Origin: Elysia chlorotica
Taxonomy: Eukaryota > Mollusca > Gastropoda > Plakobranchidae
Assembly (NCBI GenBank): GCA_003991915.1
Contig: RQTK01000111.1
Span: forward strand, 1,923 to 65,922
DNA length: 64,000 bases
Reading direction: 5' to 3'
A program made the translations under genes and the position numbers. Of the stretch, positions 23,216-40,100 are shown piece by piece (within the stretch, counting starts at the first letter, position 1; every line of letters starts with the position of its first letter). Under the pieces are notes generated by a model. It was not told where the DNA came from. It ran no database searches and saw only the letters and a list, made by a program, of their open reading frames with translations.

Positions 23216-24105
23216 TCTTTTTTTTTATAATACATTTATCAATATTAAAAGAAGACGGAAAGACTAAACAAAATGCAATCAATATAAAAATTGCTTTATG
23301 CAATTGATTTGCACTGTAAATCTCTAAATATTTTTTGCCCATTTTCAAATGAAAAATCGAAAGAAAGAAGAAATAGTTAAAACCTAACAGCCTTTGAGGT
23401 AATGAGGGAAAAACAATGACTTTATTTTTTTTTTAGTTGTAATGATCCGCTCGTCAAGCAATCTGTTAATTGAAATACATCACATTTACTATAGCATTAG
23501 TCTTAAATCCTTCTGAGGTACATTTGGGCCTAGTCCTATACAGTTTATACATGTACAATTCTAGGAAATAAAACAAGAAAGAAAGAATTTAAAAAATAGA
23601 AGAGACAATACAAGAATTAAAATATCTTAAAAGCCATCCCAAAGCTTTTGGTCCTAGCCTACAGACAGTATCTGCAGCAATTATAATAGAATAAGATCTA
23701 AGAAACAAAGAGTAGCGAGTTGAACAGAGCAGACACAAGGGGGGAAAAATAGTAGATTCACAATATAATAATTTACCTCTTAGTCCTACTCAGGGTATCA
23801 TCAAACATAATGGGTCGGGTGAAGAGAGGTAAACACAATGGAAGAGCAAATTACCACAAAATAGAGGTACTCAACGATATTAACACTTGGAAAATAACAT
23901 AAAAATAATATATACGTATGGAACAAATTTGTCTTTGTCATTTTCCACACAAACACAAAGAGAATCAGATACAGTAGTAAAAAGAATCACAACAAAACAT
24001 AAACACGCACTTTTCATCTTTACTATATAAAAAATATAGCCTTCTTTCAGTAAGCACATTTTATGTTAATGTAGGCTGATTTCTTAGGATTTAAACACTT
24101 GACTT
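23216..24105. other. Intergenic stretch, nothing recognised
   Basis: AT-rich sequence with no coding, RNA or repeat structure that I could name on either strand. Confidence 0.5.
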
Positions 24106-24111
24106 GTTGAC

Positions 24112-24430
24112 ATGTCCCAAGAATTACATATGACATTTTTATGTGCTACCATTGAAATGTGGCTATACAGACGCCTTCTTAGAGTTAGTTGGAAAGAGAA
24201 AAGAACAAATGACAGTATCCTAAAAGAGCTAGGTGTCACACGAAAGCTATTGAGTGAGGTCCAAAAACGCAGACTCAGATATACGGGCCATGCAATACGC
24301 AACACAAAGACTGATCTAATGAAGACAGTCCTTTAAGGAAAGTTTGCCGGCAAAAGAAGAAAAGGCAGACCTCCCACCACATTGACAACATTGAGAAGAG
24401 CAGTGGTCTAAGTTGATACAAAATAAGTCT
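24112..24430 (+). mobile_element. LINE C-terminal fragment of a second type
   Basis: Plus-strand translation gives IEMWLYRRLLRVSWKEK, RTNDSILKELGVTRKLL and RRLRYTGHAIR. After an early stop at 24334 it gives GKFAGKRRKGRPPTTL. This is the C-terminal tail of a common animal LINE type (MW.YRR.LR.SW..R..N...L......L......R.L...GH..R...G.R.RGRP). It is 5'-truncated, broken and independent of the twin-primed copy nearby. Confidence 0.8.
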
Positions 24431-24499
24431 GCGGAGTAGGGACAGAAACAAATGGCATGCTGTTGTGATGTCTGCTGGAGATCCTATCGACGGATACAA

Positions 24500-25297
24500 G
24501 TAACAAGTAACCATTGAGAGACAGAGTATGGATACCAGGGATTTGGTCTCAGCAGTTCCTATACTGACACCAACTCAAACCAGAAGGCCTAAAGAATACA
24601 CAATTATAGCACCCTTACTTATAGCTCTGACGACACGTGCATTTCTACCGTGTAGAACGGGTCTCACGCTATAAGGAGTCGCTTGGTTGAAAAGTCTTAT
24701 AGCAGCGTAACCCACATATAAACTGCTGTTATTTTTTTAATTCTAAGTTTACATCATTTTGATGTAGATCTAATCTAGTCTAGATCTAGATCGAGTTTCA
24801 TATATTAATGTGAATACATGTGTCTCAGTTACGATAAACAATAAGAAACAAAAGCTAAGTAGATAATAAAATCAATAATCTATACTCAAGATCCATAGCC
24901 TAACAAATATACTACAGTCGAGCAGCATATACTTTGAAACCACTTTTTCAATCAAAATGGACTATATTTTAAAGACGCAATCTTCTTTCAATGGACTAGA
25001 ATTTGATAAAAAAAAATGCAAACATAACTACGCTTTTTATTTTTATTGTCTTTATTGAGAAATTAAAGAGTCGACGTGTAGAAAGGGCCTCCTACATATT
25101 ACACACAGGCCGTATTTACCTACAGCTCGTAGAGCTGACTTAATTGTAAATGCAGGATTCAGAACTCCTTTGCGTAATTCCCTTCACCCAAAGTTGCACT
25201 GACAGCTCTACCCCTCCCCCCTTACTTAAGAAATATGAGGGCATCCTTCTGGCATTACTAATGCACAAATCCCTTTACAGCCTATTGAAAACTACTG
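24500..25297. other. Intergenic stretch, nothing recognised
   Basis: No gene seen. Clustered TCTAGATC palindromes occur at about 24766-24795. Confidence 0.45.
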
Positions 25298-26053
25298 AGC
25301 CCGCATGCAACTCACAGGTTTATTTTTAAACTTAAACTACGCTAAATAGTAATAGTAGCTGCTACGCTTAACTTGATGGTATGCAACTGTTTTTTACTAC
25401 ACTCGATAATAGTTAAGCTAAGCCAGGCTAAGCTAGTGTGCATTTTTGCTAACCCAGTGTAATATTCAGACACACCCACAGACACTAAACATACACACTT
25501 TGCTACTGATGCAAGTACATTAGATCATGAAATCTCAATAACTTTGGTTAGATTTATTTTAAAATAGCTAAACTAAGGTATAGATTTCTCATTAATAACT
25601 CTAGGTCTAGTTCTGCACGCAATTATAGATGTAGATCTAGCCTCAATTTTGTGACAGTAGAAGACGCAAATTAACTCGATTAATTATTACAATTATTAAA
25701 AGGTACACCAGCCTGTAATGTTTATTGCACTGAATAAGTTAAAGAGAGACTAGAAATGACAAAAAATGCATGTGAATGTACATATAGCTTTATTAGACTA
25801 AGACATTTTTTTTTTATTGAGGCGAGAGGTTTTCAAGATGCCAGCTGAATTGGCGTGTGTGTTGCTTTCATAGCGCGCTGGGCTATAAGAAAAGCAAAAT
25901 GTTGAATGGCTAAGTTTTTGTCTGCTAAGACAGGGTTTTTCTAACTTAACGATTTAGAGGAACTTAGCGAGTGAAGGTGCCAGTTGCATAAAACTTAGCT
26001 TAGAACCCCTTACGATAAAACTTACTAAGCTAATGTAGTTGCATACGAGCCCT
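25298..26053. repeat. Candidate non-autonomous element with inverted ends
   Basis: The left end GAGCCCGCATGCAACT and the reverse complement of the right end, GGGCTCGTATGCAACT, match at 13 of 16 positions. Each arm repeats ATGCAACT further inside (55-75 bp). Both arms carry related 'TTAAGCT/AAGCTTAG' words. No coding content is visible and no clear target-site duplication was found. It could be a MITE or two related elements in opposite orientation. Confidence 0.35.
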
Positions 26054-29015
26054 GGTAGACACAAGTATCAAAACCATCTTTACAAAGAAAATGTCAATAA
26101 TAATCATAACAAAATAATACAAGTTATTACTACATGAGGTTCATAAAATGAGGCACAAACAAGTGAAAACTGTGATCCACAGCCTTCCCCTACATTTAGT
26201 ATTATTCTTACTAAGTTCAGCACACAAGCATTCTTCCACAAGTGCTTAACTATTTCAGCAAAGAACTATCCTTAATAAATAAAGAAAGGAGTATTTAGGT
26301 GAAGATACTCTCTACATTGAGTCTATAGTCTTAAACAAAACCAACTAGACAGGACATAAGTGCATTCGAGGATAAAGCTCTGTACTTGAATAAACAATCC
26401 CAATAAATGTACTCAATCTCCTTCTCATTGAGAACAAAACTAAGAAGATTACCAATGAACGCTGATTAAACACCTCGTTCTTCGTTCGCAAACCTATCAA
26501 TTATAATCTAGTCTCTCCCACTTCCAATAATGTGGATTTGGTTGCACACATACCTTGCACAGTACTCTGGCACTTTTGGACCACAAGCTTTCCAATATTC
26601 ACAATCTAATTCACACAACTCTCATTGATAATTTCTCTATAAAACAGAGTACTGAGCCATTCAATGAAACTGTGCAGAAGAATAAAATTGAGCTTTCTTA
26701 TGTTAAAATCCAGCTCAAGATTAGTATCATTTAATTATGTGAGAAGCTTATTGTTAAAAAAAAATGAGAGGGGGGGGGGGCGCTTGGGGGCTTAAATTCA
26801 CTTTTTTATAGGCCTAACCTTCTTTGTTTTACAATTGACATTCAACAAAAAAAGGCAAATGACAGCTCAACCCAAAAAAGGAAAGTAATAATAATAATAA
26901 TAATTTCAATATGAAGAATAGAAGGGGGAAAATATTGACCAGACAATCACACTGTGTAACAAAAGTTTGCCATATTTCAGGCACCAACAAATCTTCTCGA
27001 CTTATGACCTTTGTCCTCTGCCTGAAGAAAAGTCTAAATTACAACATACACCCTCATAACACATGCGCTGGCTTTCAAGAAAAAAAAAACAAAAAAACTG
27101 CCACACTTCCAAAGCACTTCTATCCCAAGACTGGCAGACAAAGATCTAGAGCTACACCTGACACTGCAGAAGTCAACGTTTCTTGAGTTTATTTTCACTT
27201 TGGCTCCTTTCAAAATTTCATGTGCTGGACATATTTGAATCAAATTCAAATTACTTAAGATACTTCCCAGATTTGTCATTCAGTGGTACTTGTTAATTAC
27301 AACGCCCAATTAATACTTTAGCTTATTCAATTAATATTGAACCAACCACATAAGAAAAACAGGGTTTTTTAGTTAAAACTGATGTATGGAAATTGAGTTT
27401 TTCACAGCATTTCTGCCAGGTATAACCAAGAGTATGACCTTTGGAAATTAACAGTGTATCTTTATACAGTGATGCCAACTGGATCCTTATTTTTTTTTTA
27501 CTGAACCTTTTCGCAAAAAGTTGCACAACATTGAATAACAAAACGTGACCCCTTGATTTTTTCTGGCCTTTGAACTGCCAACCTTTTTAAAAAAATGAAA
27601 ATTCGTACATTTTTGGAAAATTGACATCACTGTTTATAAAGCTAGACCAGAAAGTTCTCAAAATGTAGCCAAGATTTTCATTCTACAGTATTAAGGTTGA
27701 CGTGCATCAGACACCCAGCCCTATACATACATTTATTTGTTGATGCAGTTAGCTCTTACAACACATATTAAAAAACGCAATTATGGCTCAATGTTACAGA
27801 TTCATTATTATTTATTCTCGTTTTGTTTTTCTCTTTTTTAGTTCATAGGTTATAATGGATGGATAACATACATAAACATATGCATACTGCCCGAAATCTT
27901 TCACTCAAAAAGCTTTCAAATTGTTACACCATTTTCTAAAAAAAGATTTGGAAATGGAACCAGAATCCACCAATGCATCCATTCCAGTATTATTTTTTTT
28001 TAACGTCAATGTTTCAACTTGTTTATTATCATTCATCCTCAATTTTCAATTTTAGTTTCGTCATAAATCACACCTTTAGGAACAATAAATAAAAACAAAA
28101 GAGAAAGGATTGACCCTAAACCATCCTTTTAACTAGAAATGAAAATTACACACCATAGAACAAACATGCACCTCGTTATCTCTTTCCTATTGAAAAGAAA
28201 ACGAAATCATAACTAATTTTAAATAACCGGTATTGACACAACATTGGCACTCAAGCTATAAAAATATGAAAATCAGGAATTTTAGCCCTGTAATGCATTT
28301 CTGAAAATCTCAGTTTTACAACAAAAAGGGAGAATGGAAACAGATTACCGTGTAAGATCCGAATTTAAGGTGAATGTATGAACCGCCCTTTTCTACTCTT
28401 TTTTTGTTTTGCAACAGAAAAAATGTTTACATGCATTAAAAATAAAAATAAAATGTTAACAGCTGGTCTTTGCACTCAAACTACTTTTGTAAGCCAGTAT
28501 ATCATTGTTATAGTTAAAAAACAAACCAACAAAACAAACAATAACTCCTGTGGCTTATGGTATTTTTTTCCAGTTTCAGCCCAAAAGACTTGGAAGTGGG
28601 TAAAATTTGAAGATTTGTATACGTAAAGAAGATACAAACCAACTTCCCACTATAAGACCTGCATGTAAGCTTAAAGCAAATTGTGTTAGGAACTTTCTTA
28701 AACCCATCACCATGCCCAATCTTGACTTTTAAATCTCAACATAAATTTTAAAAGAGGACACTTTTAAAACCTTCGGCAGTTTAGTGAAAATTTCAAATAG
28801 GAATTTCTTTTGTCATGTAAAAGCTCTTGAAAAGTGAACAAGGATCTGTTTGAAACTTATGTTGATATCCTAAAAATGGGAATTTGTATTAAGATTTTTC
28901 CTATCTCATTGCAGTTCAAATTTAACATAATGGTCTTCGCCAAAGAACCCGCCCCTCGGGACACAAGAAAAGTGGTAAACAAATCTGTCTGTTAGTGTAA
29001 AGTCCTAGATTCTGT
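26054..29015. other. Intergenic and possible SURF4 3' UTR, no gene recognised
   Basis: AT-rich. It has a G-run at 26769-26780 and a short (TAA)n at 26886-26905. Minus-strand AATAAA signals (TTTATT on plus) occur at 27732-27737, 27811-27816 and 28022-28027 and could end a long SURF4 3' UTR. Short frames match nothing known. Confidence 0.4.
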
Positions 29016-29160
29016 AAAAAAAAAAAAAAAAAAAAAAAAAACAGAATTCAGGAGAGGTATACTGACACTGGCTTAACGAAAAAGCAGTGGCTGAAGTGGG
29101 GATCAAACCAGTAGCTTTCTAGGCCGTCCCTCTACCCTTTGGCCAACTCCCATATGAGAG
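29016..29160 (-). repeat. tRNA-derived SINE-like fragment next to a 26-bp A run
   Basis: Read on the minus strand, 'GTTGGCCAAAGGGTAGAGG' resembles a D-arm and 'CTGGTTTGATCCCCAC' a T-arm B box. The plus-strand A26 at 29016-29041 is flanked by the words ATTCTGT and ACAGAAT. On the element's own strand the tail is therefore T, opposite to a normal SINE tail. Confidence 0.45.
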
Positions 29161-30064
29161 AGAGAGGAGAAATAGAGAGACCCAAGGAGAGACAGCAGAA
29201 GGGAGAAAGAGAGAAAAGGAAGTCGCAAAAAAGAGAAAAAAATATTGTCGAACTTGCTGACGATGTTGACAATCCCATGATAGACTGTCAGCAGTTCGTG
29301 GATCCACTGTCGATGCTTGACTGCTAGCCGCTAATAGAGTGGCGGATTGACAACGAGCTGATAACACGATGTCACTCGAATTTTGGCAGTCAAATTTAGA
29401 CCTCGGCTGTGATTGCCTGTGAATTTCTGACAATTGTCGGCACACATGCAGGACTACATCCTTCAGCTTTGGCATCTTAGAAAAGTGGAATTGTATTATT
29501 TTATAATGCATTTAATGGATCTTGATTTTCAGCATGTAACAGTTCTTTTGAATCTAAAGGCTTGGCCAAAGAGGTTCCTTATTTCTGCTGCATTTTAGCA
29601 CCAATCAAATTGCCATTTTACGAATGTTTAGTGAATAGGTAAAGTGTAGTGTTTATGCTATGAAGATAACTTGGGATGCAGAAAACCTTTTACGGCATAC
29701 TTTTGGAAAACAATTATCAACAGGAGCAAAAAAAACAACAACACCAAAACATTTTTGTGTTGCAACTGACAACTTGACATGACAAAAAGAAAATTACTTT
29801 TACATTAAAAATTAGCATTAATTGATGAAGTATTTTTAATTTCACTTTAAAAGGAAAAGAGAAATCCCTTTCTCTTTGTTTGGTTCTACAAAGGGCAAAT
29901 CTATAAGAAATAAGCGCAGCAATAAATGAAACTCTCACAGATGCCCCCACTGTTTCTTTTTCAAACCGTGCAATGCGTATGGGTGCTTGTGTTAGTAAGA
30001 TTCACAAAACTTTGCCTTAGTGTGCTAGCAACACCATTTGAAAGGCTACAATTGTCTTCAAGTT

Positions 30065-35589
<5,525 letters not shown>

Positions 35590-36435
35590 CTTGCCGTGTT
35601 GAAAAAAATAAAAACACGGCAAACTGAGTCCACGTAGCTGGGTGAAAGAACGAAAAGTAAGACGATGGTAAGCTCCACGACAACTTCCGGATGTTCAGAT
35701 GATGCCAGAACAGATGACATATAATAGCAAGTCTTGATAATATGGATGTAATTGCTGTAATGTTCATCTTAGAAATGCATTGCTTGGTAAATCAATTTTT
35801 TGCACCAACTTCTCGAGAGATAGAAAGAGTAAGGAAACGAGAGCCGATTTGTAGAAAAGGATTTCTGAGAAGGGTGAAAGCTTGAGAGCGAAACTCCGCC
35901 AAAATAGCTAACACACATAGGGTGGCAGAATAAAAATAAAGAGTAAGAGAGATGCTGAAGGGAGGGAGAGGAAATTAGGAGAAAGACAGACAGCTAGAGA
36001 CATAATAAATCACTATACTTTTAGAGAAAGGAGGGAGTTTTTAATCACATTACATGTATTATCATCTCAATACGTTATGTCTTACTAAATCAAATGCGAT
36101 TTTTTAAACTCTAGTCTAAACGAAGACTGTCGTTAAAAAAACGTTGCATCTTGATCACAATTCGCTTATCTATCTCTAGAGACCTTAAAAAAGTATATCC
36201 CATACCCTATTTAATGATCCATCTCATTTTTTCCACTACCATTCACCTCTCTCTTTGAATAAGCAGAGCAAATCCATTTAGCTTCCATCTCCACTCACAC
36301 GCATAAACAGGTTCAACTCTGAGCTTCAACTAACCTCCTACCAATGACGTAGTGTTAGATCTATACTATCACATTGGTCGGTGCACACTCTAAGATCAGC
36401 GTGTTGCGACTGTCTCTCACAGAACCGATCACGTT

Positions 36436-36458
36436 TGTGTGTGTGTGTGTGTGTGTGT
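36436..36458. repeat. (GT)n microsatellite
   Basis: About 11 GT units in the SURF4-ARL3 divergent region. Confidence 0.9.
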
Positions 36459-37100
36459 TTGTACACATTATTCCTTGGCATCTATCTTTCATTTTTGTTC
36501 GGAAGAAGGATCAATAAAGCCCAAATGTTTTTATACTAAACTTCCATCGTTGAGATCTTTGCCTTTAGGTTCAAGGTAGTGACATATAGCTTTAATACAG
36601 TCATATATATTATTTTATCGTTGGCTAAGGTGAATTTGGACGTGAGTGTTTTGTCGAATTTTCTCCACAACAAAATTATTAACTATTAATTAATGTGAAA
36701 TCCGGAAATGTCTCACTTTATCAAAATATATAAATATTTGGATACAATTTTAATGTTTGTTGATGTTATCACAAAAAAATAGTAAACGTTTAATTTCTTC
36801 ACATTATTGAATAGGAAAATAAGAAATTGCGAGGTAAAGATAAACATGATGAGAATGACGTCTGAGATGCCACGAAAGGGACAAATGCCTATTGTTTTTT
36901 CAAAACATAATACTTTCTAGTTGATTTTTAAATGTTATTCTAAGTTAACATTTCATTGTGCTTCTATTTTAAAATAAGTATGTGAAATCTGCTTAGAGGT
37001 TTATATCGTTTTTGTGCATACCATTTAAGTGAAGTGTTTTTAACTGGAAATCATTCATACAAGATACAAGGAAAGAATTTGGAGTCTCCTGTAATAGAAA

Positions 37101-37119
37101 CACGAAAAGTGTTTTCGTG
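37101..37119. promoter_or_regulatory. Perfect palindrome in the ARL3 promoter
   Basis: CACGAAAA and its reverse complement TTTTCGTG are separated by GTG. It lies about 75-90 bases upstream of the ARL3 start codon. It could be a dimeric factor site or a hairpin; the factor is unknown. Confidence 0.45.
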
Positions 37120-37131
37120 CACAAATATTTA

Positions 37132-37139
37132 TGACGTCA
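37132..37139. promoter_or_regulatory. CRE/ATF consensus site upstream of ARL3
   Basis: The full palindromic TGACGTCA lies 54 bases before the ARL3 ATG. CREB/ATF family proteins bind this motif, and full sites near transcription starts are common in housekeeping promoters. Confidence 0.55.
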
Positions 37140-37192
37140 CGCGTAGTTACTGAAGCCATCGCCCCAAGACCCAAGCGTAAAATATTTTAGTC

Positions 37193-37195
37193 ATG
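37193..37195 (+). CDS. ARL3: ARL3 coding exon 1 (start codon only)
   Basis: TTTTAGTCATG followed at once by GTAAGC. The exon carries only the Met codon and exon 2 starts GGT TTG TTA, giving MGLLSLL as in the family. Phase 0 and a strong donor support it. The CRE upstream fits a promoter here. Confidence 0.75.
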
Positions 37196-40100
37196 GTAAG
37201 CCGGGTGTATTATATTTTGGAAACTAACTGTATAATCGAGAACACGTACAACACATATTCCTGCTCGAAAAACGTCTTCGTTTAAATAAAAAAAATATAA
37301 AAATCTTCTAGATCTGTTCCAGAAATGACCAGTGTTCATAATCGAACTCATAGGAAGACCTCAGGGACTAGATCTAGACCCATCAGGCTACTTTTTTTCT
37401 GTTCCCTTTTTCTTTGTCATTTGGCATACACTCACTCTTAACTACAAGTGATGTTGGAGTGATGCTTAGTTGCTATCCTTCAGATGTAAAAACCATCACC
37501 AACATCATGAACATGTGATGTCGTTAAGTCCTCTAGCCTAGAAAAGGAATCTATTTAATAATCTATAAAATTTAGAAAGTGGCTATTTCAGTATTTGTCA
37601 GGTAACCGTACGAATAGCCAAAAGGCTACTCCTGTAACCAGACTAATAGGCCAAAAGGTTATTCCTTCGGCAGCCAAACAAATAGAAATTTGTTATTTCT
37701 CCGGCTACCAGAAAGGAAGCCTGTCGATTTGCCCGACTGCCTGATCGGAAGCGCATTGTAAAACATTGATAGGAAGGATTTTACACGTCGGGCCCAAAAA
37801 TTTAGTAGCTAATATAAAGAAATAAAATGTTGCTAACTAGTATTCATCTACTGATTCTTTAAGATAATCTTAGGAAAGTCTACTGTTTTTTGATAAATAG
37901 GTAAACCAAAACACAAAACCTCCCCAATGTTGATTTTAAAGCATCTTTCAATATTGATTCTAGATCTAATTAATAGCCTCCATTGTGACGTTCATAACTA
38001 GAAGTAAACAAAACATAATTTCCGGCGATCTGGGTGGGCGATCCGATTACTAAATAAATTTCGTCAACGATTCCATAGGACGAAACAAAAGCTTATAGAT
38101 CTAATCTAGGCCTAGAAGCCTACGGTTCGTTTTTTTTTTAATAAAATGGGGAAACCCGGAAAGGCGTCTATTCAATAGAAATAATTTGTTTATATAAGTT
38201 TGCTGCACACGAACCTTTATTGTGCCTGTCCTGGATACACACGGGCGATATCCCGAAGGAAACTTCAAAAAGTCCCTTCTTAGACAAGGAAACAAACTTA
38301 ATTAATGTCAACAAAAATGACTACATAACGATTGTGTTTATGCATCTGGGCAAATAAAGGGTAACATAGCCATGGACATTGTTGACAGATATCAATTTAA
38401 ACAAAATCAGCATAACGAACAGCCAAGGAACATAAGTACAGATATTTATTAATTAATAATTATAATGAATCAGAAATTTGTCTATGCATTTAGAAAGACA
38501 CAGGGGCACATAGATAAAGATCTGAGATAAATCTGCACAATTTGTATGTGTAAATGCATCTCAGCAAACTCTTAATTATAAAACCAATGAAATATAATAT
38601 GAATTTTAATAAAATCATTATATGTGTGATCTATGCATGTGGAAAAACACAGTCGTAGGAAGCCAAGGAAATAAACTATAACACAACATTTTCTATGTAT
38701 GGTATAGGTAGAAGAGCTTGATGTGGCAATGACATGGGTATGCAAAATCGCTGTTTATTAACCTCACACTGGTCTAGTGCTGGTCTAGACAGTTGTATAT
38801 ACAAAGTTGTGGTAAGCTTGCGCCTCTTCGTAATATATGGAAATAAGAAGACTTACAGAAAGTTGTAAGTTACTGCGATGTTCTACTTACGACCTGAGCT
38901 TTATTGCTGCACCAATGCCATACAAGATATAAGTTTAACTTGTTTTAGTCATTCTTAATTAATTTTTTTTTCGGAATCAATCGCCTTATAGAAAAAAATA
39001 ATACTTACCTTTTCAATATCCTGTCTTATCGCCTTTGAGATTGGTAGTGCATGGAATACTTTCTTTTGCGATAATGATAAAGGCAACAGTGCACTTTCAT
39101 TCCAACAGTTGGATGTGACAACAGTCGGACAAATAGTCACTTCCTAAAATGCATTACTCCTAGAATATTAGTAACATTTCATCTTTCCCTACTGGAATTC
39201 CTTAGACATACTATACCATTAAATGATGATAAGAACACAGGTATTAAGATGCAAAATTTGATTCTACAAGTAGATAAGTTTGTTCTATTGTGATATATCT
39301 ATCTAATCATAATGTTGAAGACAGAAGAGTGATTCATAAACCTGGTAGAAAATAATAGGCCTTATTATTTTATTCTTAATTTATTTTGGGACGTAATAAA
39401 CTGAAATTACATTTTTGTCACTCTATTTCAGGGTTTGTTATCACTGCTACGGAAATTACGGTCCAATCCAGACCTTGAGTTACGAATACTTTTGCTTGGT
39501 TTGGATAATGCTGGTAAAACAACATTGCTTAAGGTTTTGGCATCTGAAGACATCACACACATTACACCTACTCAGGTTAGTCATGAGAAAAATAAAAAAG
39601 ATCTTTGTAAACATTGATGAATAAACCCTTAATTACTTAATTTTTTTAATAGCCCTTTCAAAGAATAATTTGATTATAATTACACTATTATTGCAAATGT
39701 CGGCTTTAGTTGGCAACCATAAAAACTAATTGCATGAATGTTGGCTTTTTGCCTTATGTTTCACTCATAAAATTATTAAAACAAACATTTCTTGACATTA
39801 TTAGAGATAAAAAGCTCTACAATCAATGTGTTAAAATATGAAGGTTGTCATTTTAGCACTGTAACAATTACCAACAAACATTTGCTGATCACTGTTTGTG
39901 TCAGCAGCAGAGGCTATGCTTACACCGCAATGTAAGATTTTGACTAAGGGATCTTGTTTGTTCATTATTTCTTCCATGCTTGAAGTAGTCTTTAGAAGAG
40001 AAAATGACTTGCACAAAAACGAAGCTTTTTTTGTATCTTCATTTCCCCTTAGCAGGTAAATCAGTTTTTTGTTTGTTCAGAAATAATTACAGTGGAACAA

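Larger units (their letters stand above)
35590..37192. promoter_or_regulatory. Divergent intergenic region between SURF4 and ARL3
   Basis: About 1.6 kb between the two start codons, so it must hold both promoters. A (GT)n tract lies at 36436-36458. No TATA box is obvious near either start. A CRE and an adjacent palindrome sit just upstream of the ARL3 start. Whether transcripts start from one shared or two separate promoters cannot be judged here. Confidence 0.5.

Noticed and set aside
39415..39624. 69-codon plus frame overlapping ARL3 exon 2
   Set aside because: It is a shifted-frame shadow; the ARL3 frame carries the P-loop and joins other exons.
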